DNA of 64,000 nt from an uncultured Pseudomonadota bacterium (lineage in GTDB: Bacteria; Pseudomonadota; Gammaproteobacteria; Burkholderiales; Rhodocyclaceae), in NCBI GenBank assembly GCA_903951825.1, contig CAJBDJ010000031.1:24541-88540 (forward strand). The letters run 5' to 3'. The position numbers and the translations under genes are program-made. The notes beneath the pieces were generated by a model that searched no databases, was not told the origin of the DNA, and saw only the letters and a program-made list of their open reading frames with translations. Shown here piece by piece: positions 57,563-64,000 of the stretch (the first letter of the stretch is position 1; each line of letters starts with the position of its first letter).

Positions 57563-60231
57563 ATTGGCACGCGCTGAGCAGCGCGGAGGTGGTGCAACAA
57601 CTTGCGGTTGATAGCGGCGTCGGCCTCGACGAAACTGCCGTCCTCGCCCGCCGCCGCCAGTACGGAGCCAACCAGATAGCGGTGGAGCCGGGAAGTGCTC
57701 CCTGGCGGCGTTTCCTGCAGCAACTGGCGCAGCCTCTGGTGATCGTGCTGATGGCTGCCGCCGCTATCACCGCCGCACTGGGCGAGTGGACAGATGCCAG
57801 CGTGATATTCGCTGTCGTGCTGCTCAACGCGATCATTGGTTACTGGCAGGAAGCCAAGGCGCAAGGCGCGCTGGCGGCCTTGGCGCGGACGGTGTCAACG
57901 GCGGTCACGGTTCGCCGCGCCGGCCACCGTCAGAAAATCGACGCCAAGTTGCTGGTTCCCGGCGATGTGGTCATTCTCACGGCCGGTGACCGTCTGCCTG
58001 CCGACTTGCGCTTGATTGAGCAGAATGAACTGCGGACAGACGAATCGATGCTGAGCGGCGAGTCACTGCCGGTCAGCAAGGGGGTTGCGCCGGTGGCCAC
58101 CGATGCCATGCTCGCCGAGCGCTTGAATATGGCCTACGCCGGCAGCGCGGTGGTTGCCGGACACGGGCTTGGCATCGTCGTGGCAACGGGCGACGCTAGC
58201 GAAACCGGGCGCATCGCCGGCCTGATTGCCGCGGCACCGCAACTGGCGACACCGCTGACACGCAAGATGGCGCGCTTTTCCAACTGGTTGTTATGGGCCA
58301 TCGGGGGCCTCGCGTTGTTGACTTTCGCGGTTGGCCTGGCGCGTGGCGAACCGCCGATGGCGATGTTCATGGCGGCGGTGGCGTTGGCCGTTGGGGCGAT
58401 TCCCGAGGGGCTGCCGGCGGCGGTCACCGTCACGCTGGCCATTGGTGTGGCGCGTATGGCCGAGCGCCGAGCCATCATTCGCCATCTACCGGCAGTCGAA
58501 ACGCTGGGCAGCACGACGGTCATTTGTTCCGACAAGACCGGTACGCTGACCGAAAATGCCATGACCGTGCGCACGCTGTGGTGCGCCGGGCAAAATTTCA
58601 TCGTCAGCGGTCACGGCTACAACCCGCATGGCGGCATCAGCCATGAAAATTTGCCGGCCAGCGTGGCGGGTGCCTTGCGTGAATGTCTGGTGGCCGGCGC
58701 GTTGTGCAACGATGCCAGTCTGGCGCTTGTCGGCAAGCACTGGAAAATTACCGGCGACCCGACCGAAGCGGCTTTGCTGGTAGTCGCCCGCAAGGCAGGG
58801 CTCGACGAACACACCTTGCGCCTGCTGCACCCGCGTCTTGGCGAACTGCCTTTTGACTCGCGCCGGCAGTCCATGGCAAGTGCCCACCGTGTTGATGGTG
58901 GGCAACATGTCTATGTCAAAGGCGCCCTCGAACGCCTGCTGCCGCATTGTGTTGCGCAGTTGCAGCCGGATGGTCAGCCCGGCTCACTGGATGCGCAGGC
59001 GGTTGAAGCGGCCGCGCAGGTGTTCGCCGAACAGGGGCAGCGGGTTTTGCTGATCGCCCGCAGGATTTTTGCCACAGATACGCCGTTGACCGCAGCAAGC
59101 CTCGATCAACTGACGCTGATCGGCCTCGTCGGCATGATCGACCCACCGCGCAAGGCGGTGATCAGCGCGATTCGCAACTGTCACTCGGCTGCCATCCGGG
59201 TCAAGATGATTACTGGCGATCATGCCGTGACGGCGCTCGCCATCGCCCGTCAGATCGGCCTTGCCGGCCAGCGGGCATTCACCGGGCGGCAACTGGCCGC
59301 CCTCGATGACGCCGCTCTGTCGCGGGTCGCCGACGAGATCGATGTCTTCGCCCGCGTCGAGCCGGAGCAAAAGCTGCGACTGGTGCGTGCGCTGCAAGAG
59401 CGGGGAGAAGTCGTTGCCATGACCGGCGATGGAGTGAATGACGCGCCGGCCTTGAAGCAGGCCGACATCGGTATCGCGATGGGTCTTGGCGGCAGCGAAG
59501 TGGCCAAGGAAGCGGCGGCAATGGTACTGACTGACGATAATTTTTCGACAATCGAGGCAGCGATCGAGGAGGGGCGTGGCGTTTGGGACAACCTGATCAA
59601 ATTCATCACCTGGACTCTGCCGACCAATTTTGGCGAGGGGCTGGTCATCGTTGCCGCCATCCTCTTTGGCGTGACCTTGCCGATCACACCGCTGCAAATT
59701 CTCTGGATCAACATGACGACGGCGGTGCTTCTCGGTTTGACCCTGGCCTTTGAACCCATCGAGCGTGGCATCATGCAGCGGCCGCCGCGCCGGATGCACA
59801 CGCCGGTTCTCGATCATGTCCTGATACGCCGGATTGCGCTGGTTTCCATCTTGCTGCTCGGCGGCTCTTTCGGCCTCTTTCTGCGCGCGCTGGATCAGGG
59901 GTTGAGCTTGCCGGAGGCACGCACGGTGGCGGTCAACGTTTTTGTCATGGTCGAAATTTTCTACCTCTTCAATTGCCGCTCGCTGACTCGCGGCTTCTGG
60001 CACCAGGGCGTCTTTTCAAATTTATGGGTCTGCGCCGGCGTCGCTGCGATGCTTTTTTTGCAGGGCTTTTTCACCTATTGGCCGCCGCTCAACGCACTCT
60101 TTCAGACAGCGCCGATCGGCCTTCGGCAATGGCTGGAAATCCTTGTTTTTGCCTTGGGCTGTTCGAGTCTGATTGCCCTCGAAAAGCACTGGACGGCAGG
60201 ACGCGCAAAAGGGGCGCGCAGTTCAAGCTGA
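57511..60231 (+). CDS. P-type cation-transporting ATPase (P2, Ca2+-type-like)
   Basis: A 906-residue P-type ATPase. The phosphorylation site is D341 in SDKTGTLTEN. The actuator-domain loop appears as MLSGESLPVSKG (SGES in place of TGES), and the hinge motif as MTGDGVNDAPALKQADIGIAMG. The fourth membrane segment has AIPEGLPAAVTVTLAIG; the PEGLP proline/glutamate is the hallmark of P2-type (SERCA/PMR1-like) Ca2+ pumps. Ten membrane segments are expected and the C-terminal six are clear. The start is the ATG of MALPDPAVSL inside the VanZ gene; a much longer upstream frame lies in antiphase to VanZ and is not real. Confidence 0.92.
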   Translation: MALPDPAVSLPDHATKVNWHALSSAEVVQQLAVDSGVGLDETAVLARRRQYGANQIAVEPGSAPWRRFLQQLAQPLVIVLMAAAAITAALGEWTDASVIFAVVLLNAIIGYWQEAKAQGALAALARTVSTAVTVRRAGHRQKIDAKLLVPGDVVILTAGDRLPADLRLIEQNELRTDESMLSGESLPVSKGVAPVATDAMLAERLNMAYAGSAVVAGHGLGIVVATGDASETGRIAGLIAAAPQLATPLTRKMARFSNWLLWAIGGLALLTFAVGLARGEPPMAMFMAAVALAVGAIPEGLPAAVTVTLAIGVARMAERRAIIRHLPAVETLGSTTVICSDKTGTLTENAMTVRTLWCAGQNFIVSGHGYNPHGGISHENLPASVAGALRECLVAGALCNDASLALVGKHWKITGDPTEAALLVVARKAGLDEHTLRLLHPRLGELPFDSRRQSMASAHRVDGGQHVYVKGALERLLPHCVAQLQPDGQPGSLDAQAVEAAAQVFAEQGQRVLLIARRIFATDTPLTAASLDQLTLIGLVGMIDPPRKAVISAIRNCHSAAIRVKMITGDHAVTALAIARQIGLAGQRAFTGRQLAALDDAALSRVADEIDVFARVEPEQKLRLVRALQERGEVVAMTGDGVNDAPALKQADIGIAMGLGGSEVAKEAAAMVLTDDNFSTIEAAIEEGRGVWDNLIKFITWTLPTNFGEGLVIVAAILFGVTLPITPLQILWINMTTAVLLGLTLAFEPIERGIMQRPPRRMHTPVLDHVLIRRIALVSILLLGGSFGLFLRALDQGLSLPEARTVAVNVFVMVEIFYLFNCRSLTRGFWHQGVFSNLWVCAGVAAMLFLQGFFTYWPPLNALFQTAPIGLRQWLEILVFALGCSSLIALEKHWTAGRAKGARSSS

Positions 60232-60296
60232 GCAGTGAGAGGGCTGCCGCGCCAGCGGTTCGCTGATTCCGGTTCGAGGCAAGCGCCTGAAACCAC

Positions 60297-60302
60297 TATA
60301 AT
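60297..60302 (+). promoter_or_regulatory. Candidate -10 element upstream of the ferredoxin gene
   Basis: Perfect TATAAT 23 bases upstream of the ferredoxin ATG, with a weak -35 match TTCGAG 18 bases further upstream. It would drive the ferredoxin-hydrolase-ABC transcript. Confidence 0.5.
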
Positions 60303-60324
60303 TTGTCCTCCCGAGGAGAGTCTG

Positions 60325-60633
60325 ATGAGCTATTTCAAGCACCACGTTTTTTTCTGCTGCAATCAGCGCGAAGCCGGCGAAAGCTGCTGCAATTCACTGG
60401 GCGCCAGCACCCTCCAGACCTACGCCAAAGAGCGCATCAGCGAGCTCAACATGAAGGGCGCCGGTCAGGTGCGGATCAACAAGGCCGGCTGTCTCGACCG
60501 TTGCGATCAGGGGCCGGTGCTGGTGATTTATCCCGAAGCGGTCTGGTACAGCTACATTGATGAAGAAGATGTCGAAGAAATCATTCAGGAGCATCTGCTC
60601 AATGGCCGTATTGTCGAACGCCTGAAAATATGA
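60325..60633 (+). CDS. Thioredoxin-like [2Fe-2S] ferredoxin
   Basis: A 102-residue ferredoxin of the thioredoxin-fold, NuoE-related type. The four presumed cluster ligands fall in CCNQREAGESCC (near residue 12) and in AGCLDRCDQGP (near residue 55). A Shine-Dalgarno GAGGAG lies 6-7 bases before the ATG. Proteins of this family carry electrons or hold clusters in the cytoplasm; the partner is not known. It overlaps the hydrolase gene by 4 bases. Confidence 0.9.
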   Translation: MSYFKHHVFFCCNQREAGESCCNSLGASTLQTYAKERISELNMKGAGQVRINKAGCLDRCDQGPVLVIYPEAVWYSYIDEEDVEEIIQEHLLNGRIVERLKI

Positions 60634-61268
60634 GGGCGCCCGAAGAAAAAATCCTGATCGACGGCCCGGCGGGCAAGATCGACGTCATCATGGAGCGCCC
60701 CGACGCACCGCGCGGCATCGCGCTGATTGCCCACCCGCACCCGATCGGCGGCGGTGCCAACACCAACAAGGTGGCTTACACGCTGGCGCGAACATTTGTC
60801 AGCCTCGGCTATGCAGCGTTCCGCCCGAATTTTCGCGGCGTTGGCGCCAGCGAAGGGATTCATGATGAAGGGGTGGGTGAAACCGACGATCTGCTGACCG
60901 TCATCGCCGAAGCCCGGCGGCGTTGCGGCGACCTGCCCCTGGCGCTCGCCGGTTTTTCCTTCGGCGCCTATTGTCAGACCCGCGTTGCCCGGCATCTGGC
61001 GGAAGCCGGGCATCCGGCTCAACGCATTGTTCTGGTCGGCACGGCTGCCGGTTTTATCGAGGGAACGCGCCAGTACGAAACCGAGGCAGTGCCGCACGAC
61101 ACTATCGTCATTCACGGTTCGGCCGATGAAACCGTGCCGCTGAACAATGTCCTCGACTGGGCGCTGCCGCTCGATTTGCCGGTCGTCGTGGTTCCCGGTG
61201 CCGATCATTTCTTCCACCGTCGCCTGCATGTGATACGCGACATCATCGTCCGCGCCTGGCGGCATTAG
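60630..61268 (+). CDS. Alpha/beta hydrolase
   Basis: A 212-residue cytoplasmic hydrolase. The nucleophile elbow is GFSFGAY (GxSxG), the family's FRGVGASEG strand-turn precedes it, and a histidine near the C-terminus in [11 protein letters not shown] completes the likely triad with an aspartate in HGSADETVP. The subfamily is that of small proteobacterial serine hydrolases of unassigned substrate. It overlaps the ferredoxin and shares one base (TAGTG) with the ABC ATPase gene, suggesting one transcript. Confidence 0.88.
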   Translation: MRAPEEKILIDGPAGKIDVIMERPDAPRGIALIAHPHPIGGGANTNKVAYTLARTFVSLGYAAFRPNFRGVGASEGIHDEGVGETDDLLTVIAEARRRCGDLPLALAGFSFGAYCQTRVARHLAEAGHPAQRIVLVGTAAGFIEGTRQYETEAVPHDTIVIHGSADETVPLNNVLDWALPLDLPVVVVPGADHFFHRRLHVIRDIIVRAWRH

Positions 61269-62191
61269 TGACGACTCCGGTGCTGGCGGTTGCCGATCTC
61301 TGCAAGGCCTATGCCGGCAGTCAGGTGGTTGCCGGGCTGTCGTTTGCCGTCACCCCCGGTACCTGTTTCGGTCTGCTTGGCCCCAACGGCGCCGGCAAGA
61401 CCACCACCCTGCGCCTCTGCCTTGGCCTGACGGCACCCGATAGCGGCCAAATTGTGTTGAACGGTCGGGCCATTCCCGCCGCAGCGCAACAGGCACGTGC
61501 GCGGGTCGGGGTCGTGCCGCAGTTTGACAATCTCGACCCCGACTTCACGGCCAGCGAAAACCTCCTCGTTTTTGGCCGCTACTTTGGCCTGAGTGACGCG
61601 GCGATTCGCTCGCGCATTCCCCATCTACTTGAATTTGCCGGTCTCGGCAGCAAGGCCGAGGCGCGGATTGCTACGCTGTCCGGCGGCATGAAGCGGCGTC
61701 TGACGGTTGCGCGGGCGCTGGTCAATGATCCGGATATCGTCTTTCTCGACGAGCCGACCACCGGCCTTGACCCGCAGGCGCGCCACCTGATCTGGGAGCG
61801 CCTCAAGCAACTCAAAGCGGCGGGCAAGACGCTGATCCTGACGACGCACTTCATGGATGAAGCCGAGCGTCTGTGCGATCGCCTGATGGTCATCGACCAC
61901 GGCAAGAAAATTGCCGAAGGCAGTCCGCGCGAACTGATCGCCAGGCATATCGAGCCGCAGGTGGTTGAGGTGTTCGATGAGTCGAGCGGCACGCTGCCCG
62001 TCTTTGTTGATGCCCATCGCCACCTTGCTGAGCGCCTTGAGCTGAGCGGCGATACGGCCTTTTTCTACTGCCGCGAGGCGGGCGCATTGCTGGCCGCGCT
62101 GGCGACTGCCGATGGTTTGCGTTATGTCCATCGCGCCTCCAATCTGGAGGACGTTTTCATCAAGCTGACCGGCCGTGAATTGCGTGATTGA
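61268..62191 (+). CDS. ABC transporter ATP-binding protein, NodI type
   Basis: A 307-residue ABC ATPase. Walker [18 protein letters not shown], signature [15 protein letters not shown], Walker [18 protein letters not shown] and switch histidine in [11 protein letters not shown] are intact. The C-terminal extension ends [11 protein letters not shown], the tail of NodI-type exporters, which normally act with an ABC-2 permease (NodJ) encoded just downstream. No permease follows here: a CZB-domain gene and insertion-sequence debris take that position. The start is GTG. Its membrane partner is either elsewhere or lost. Confidence 0.9.
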   Translation: MTTPVLAVADLCKAYAGSQVVAGLSFAVTPGTCFGLLGPNGAGKTTTLRLCLGLTAPDSGQIVLNGRAIPAAAQQARARVGVVPQFDNLDPDFTASENLLVFGRYFGLSDAAIRSRIPHLLEFAGLGSKAEARIATLSGGMKRRLTVARALVNDPDIVFLDEPTTGLDPQARHLIWERLKQLKAAGKTLILTTHFMDEAERLCDRLMVIDHGKKIAEGSPRELIARHIEPQVVEVFDESSGTLPVFVDAHRHLAERLELSGDTAFFYCREAGALLAALATADGLRYVHRASNLEDVFIKLTGRELRD

Positions 62192-62301
62192 GGGCGTGAT
62201 GTTTGCGCTCAATGGCCTCAGTGAGCCGATTTCTCGCATTGCCGCCGCACAGCACTGCGCCGATGTGTATGATGCGGCGATCGCAACGAGACGTGGTCAA
62301 C

Positions 62302-62664
62302 ATGGATGCAATTGATAGCGCCATCATGGCGCACCGGAGTTGGGTCGCCAGATTCAAGACGGCTTTCAAGGGAAACAATACGGAAGTCTTCGATCCGCTG
62401 CGGGCAAACGATGCTGAGTCCTGCGAACTTGGTCGCTGGCTAGCTTCGGGACGCTCCTCAGCGCTGCTCGGCGAGGAAAACTGGCAAAGCATCAAGGGCA
62501 TTCACGTCAAATTTCACGAAACTGCTTGCCAGATCGCTGTTTTGCTCAATCAGGGTGAAACCTTTCAGGATACGCAGGCCTTGATTGAACGCTTCGATGA
62601 GTTATCCAAGCAGCTTGTCAAGTTGCTGATGCAGGGCAAAAAAAACCTGTCACGTTTGGGGTAA
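62302..62664 (+). CDS. Stand-alone chemoreceptor zinc-binding (CZB) domain protein
   Basis: A 120-residue protein consisting of a CZB domain alone. The conserved pattern is visible: histidine in AHRSWVARFKTAF, the cysteine of AESCELGRWLASG and the pair in IKGIHVKFHETA. In receptors this 3-His/1-Cys site binds zinc and senses hypochlorous acid or zinc level. Without a receptor domain it could be a soluble sensor or adaptor. The start is the ATG of MDAIDSAIMAHRSWV; the frame is open further upstream but with no family match. It sits between the nodI-type gene and the insertion-sequence remnants. Confidence 0.85.
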   Translation: MDAIDSAIMAHRSWVARFKTAFKGNNTEVFDPLRANDAESCELGRWLASGRSSALLGEENWQSIKGIHVKFHETACQIAVLLNQGETFQDTQALIERFDELSKQLVKLLMQGKKNLSRLG

Positions 62665-62717
62665 GTTCAGACTTTCAACCACGAACACAAACAGCATAAC
62701 TTGGCATCGACACGCAA

Positions 62718-62949
62718 GATTGACCAGGTGACCTGCCTTACCGAGAAAAATGACCATTCGGCGGGTGCCGTAGAACGGGTGGCGTGTGTATTCCTCGTCA
62801 ATCAACTGGCTGTACCGCCGGTCGCTTGGATCCATGGGTGACGGTGCTTTCTGCGCATAGACCGTCGCGCGCGACACGCTAGCCAGCTCACATTGTCGAA
62901 CCACGGCGACATCCTCTGCCTCGCCTACCCACGCCCGTCGCGTTGTCAC
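62718..62949 (-). pseudogene. IS3-family transposase orfB fragment
   Basis: About 75 codons of an IS3-family (IS2/IS51 group) orfB remain: VVRQCELASVSRATVYAQ, then LIDEEYTRHPFYGTRRMVIFLGKAGH. The match ends after GHLVN, where the reading frame departs from the family and the rest of the catalytic DDE domain is missing. The upstream orfA and both IS ends are absent, so it is a dead remnant. Confidence 0.8.
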
Positions 62950-63137
62950 AGGCTGATCCCGGACTTTGGGCGATGCCGAACCTGATCAAACCGCCCAAGA
63001 CGCAGCGCCTGCCGGACATCGTGACGGTCGACGAAGCGCAGCGCCTGTTTCTGGCGACACGGGTGCTCAGCTACCGGGTGTTTTACTTCACCCTCTACAG
63101 CCTGGGATTACGCCTCGGTGAAGGGCTGGATCAATAA
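62943..63137 (+). pseudogene. Tyrosine recombinase fragment (IS91-associated integrase type)
   Basis: About 50 codons match the central part of a tyrosine recombinase: IKPPKTQRLPDIVTVDEAQRLF, RVLSYRVFYFTLYSLGLRLGEGL. The last motif holds the first catalytic arginine region (GLRLGE). The fragment breaks off immediately after it; the catalytic HxxR and tyrosine are gone. Integrases of this type are commonly encoded with IS91-like transposases, which is inference here. Confidence 0.75.
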
Positions 63138-63169
63138 CGAAGCTGTAGAAAAAGTATCAACATCCCAGC

Positions 63170-63600
63170 ATCGTGCCGTGACCGGCACGGACATGTCACG
63201 CTTTGCCACGGTCAAGCACTTCACGTGTTGGCTGGGGCTTTGCCCTGGCACCAAGATTACGGGCGGCAAAGTCATGAGTGGCAAGACCAAGCGTTGTGCG
63301 AACCGGGCGGCCCAGGCCTTGCGGCTGGCCGCCGCGGCGCTGCGTCGTAGTCAGTCGGCTTTGGGCGCCTACTTCCGGCGGATGTGCGCCCGTATGGACC
63401 AGCCCAAGGCCGTGACCGCAGCGGCTCACAAGTTGGCTCGCCTGATTTATACGATGCTGACCAAGGGCGAGGAATACACCGATCAAGGCCAGGATTATTA
63501 CGAGGAACGCTACCGTCAACGGATACTCCGCCATCTGGCGCAGCGTGCTGAAAAAGTGGGCATGAAACTCGTTGCTTCCGAACAGTCACAGTCCGCTTGA
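63170..63600 (+). pseudogene. IS110-family transposase, C-terminal fragment
   Basis: About 140 codons match the C-terminal Transposase_20 part of IS110 enzymes: GTDMSRFATVKHFTCWLGLCPGTK and ANRAAQALRLAAAALRRSQSALGAYFRRM, ending with a natural TGA. The N-terminal DEDD catalytic domain is missing; the frame upstream of about 63170 shows no family similarity. The element is therefore truncated and not autonomous. Confidence 0.85.
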
Positions 63601-63927
63601 GTCAGTCATTTGAATCAATCACTTGGGAGGTGTTTCTTGAGAGCGCACATTGTCAATCGTCATATACGGACGAAGGAAACGAGCGGGCTGGAGACTGCTG
63701 GTAGACGTTGTACGGTCTTGACGGGAGGCCAGCAATACCAAGGCGCCAAACTTCCAAGATTCTCCATCCATCAGTTTGTTTCTCCACGACGTACCTGTAG
63801 TCTTGGCCGGATTCTCGAATGGTTAGCTCGGTGTGTCAGCAGCGGATGTAAATTGATACTGAGCTTCCCCCGAAAATTAGTCTGCCAAGGATGACCTAAA
63901 ATTAGCGTCACTTTTGGAAGGCAGGAA
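63601..63927. other. Gene-free stretch between IS fragments
   Basis: No supported gene in these 327 bases. The last part, from about 63854, is probably the left end of the IS3-family copy whose orfA starts at 63928 (stretch TGATACTGAGCTTCCCCC with AT-rich sequence after it). The middle holds short frames without recognisable similarity. Confidence 0.5.
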
Positions 63928-64000
63928 ATGAAGATACCGAAACAGGCATACACGACCGAGTTCAAGGAACTGGCGGTCAAGCGGATCAAAGATGGGCAGA
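63928..64000 (+). mobile_element. IS3-family element, orfA start (cut by window edge)
   Basis: The ATG of an IS3-family orfA with 24 codons in view: MKIPKQAYTTEFKELAVKR is typical of the helix-turn-helix N-terminus of these orfA proteins. GGAAGG lies upstream as ribosome site. Whether the element is complete cannot be seen; the rest lies outside the window. Confidence 0.75.

Noticed and set aside
58984..60003. Open frame of 339 codons on the minus strand
   Set aside because: Antisense to the P-type ATPase; a by-product of high G+C codon bias.
63211..63235. Possible fifth parS (TTCACGTG near 63220)
   Set aside because: Only one arm matches; the other arm is unrelated to the consensus.

Overview
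The window is a stretch of a proteobacterial chromosome that spans the replication origin. Gene content and order (trkH-trkA / ntrYX-type pair / rsmB / fmt / def / LysM / dprA / topB; the betaproteobacterial-type gshA with gshB; rpmH-rnpA-yidD-yidC-mnmE next to dnaA-dnaN-gyrB) point to a betaproteobacterium, most likely Rhodocyclales (Dechloromonas/Azonexus-like). That placement is inferred from gene families and synteny; no rRNA gene is present.

Layout. 0-32 kb, to the left of the origin, is housekeeping: a partial ROK kinase, MOSC protein, MFS transporter, priA, hemE, the Trk potassium system, an NtrY/NtrX-like two-component pair, rsmB, an S1/P1 nuclease, fmt-def, LysM-dprA-topB, oxyR-rsuA, an ABC-F ATPase, a response regulator, gshA-gshB-apbE, and a periplasmic binding protein with a hybrid histidine kinase. 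33.2-42.5 kb is an accessory island with a type I restriction-modification operon hsdM-rhuM-hsdS-fic-hsdR. It is bounded by inverted transposon-like ends and contains no transposase. 42.5-51.7 kb is the origin cluster: gyrB, dnaN and dnaA read leftward; rpmH, rnpA, yidD, yidC and mnmE read rightward. DnaA boxes lie on both sides of dnaA. 51.7-62.2 kb holds transporters, a pseudouridine synthase, a tandem-receiver protein, VanZ with a P-type ATPase, a thioredoxin-like ferredoxin, a hydrolase and a NodI-type ABC ATPase. The last 1.4 kb is a graveyard of four unrelated insertion-sequence fragments.

How parts work together. Replication and segregation signals are spread over the left half: three perfect parS cores (976, 14758, 21075), a one-mismatch copy between dnaN and gyrB, and a compact DnaA-box cluster upstream of priA. 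Glutathione synthesis (gshA, gshB) sits beside oxidative-stress and redox genes (oxyR about 4 kb away, a thioredoxin-fold protein downstream). The most system-like accessory locus is the restriction island, in which a RhuM-family and a Fic-family gene are built into the hsd operon by 4-bp start/stop overlaps.

No tRNA, rRNA or CRISPR array was recognised.
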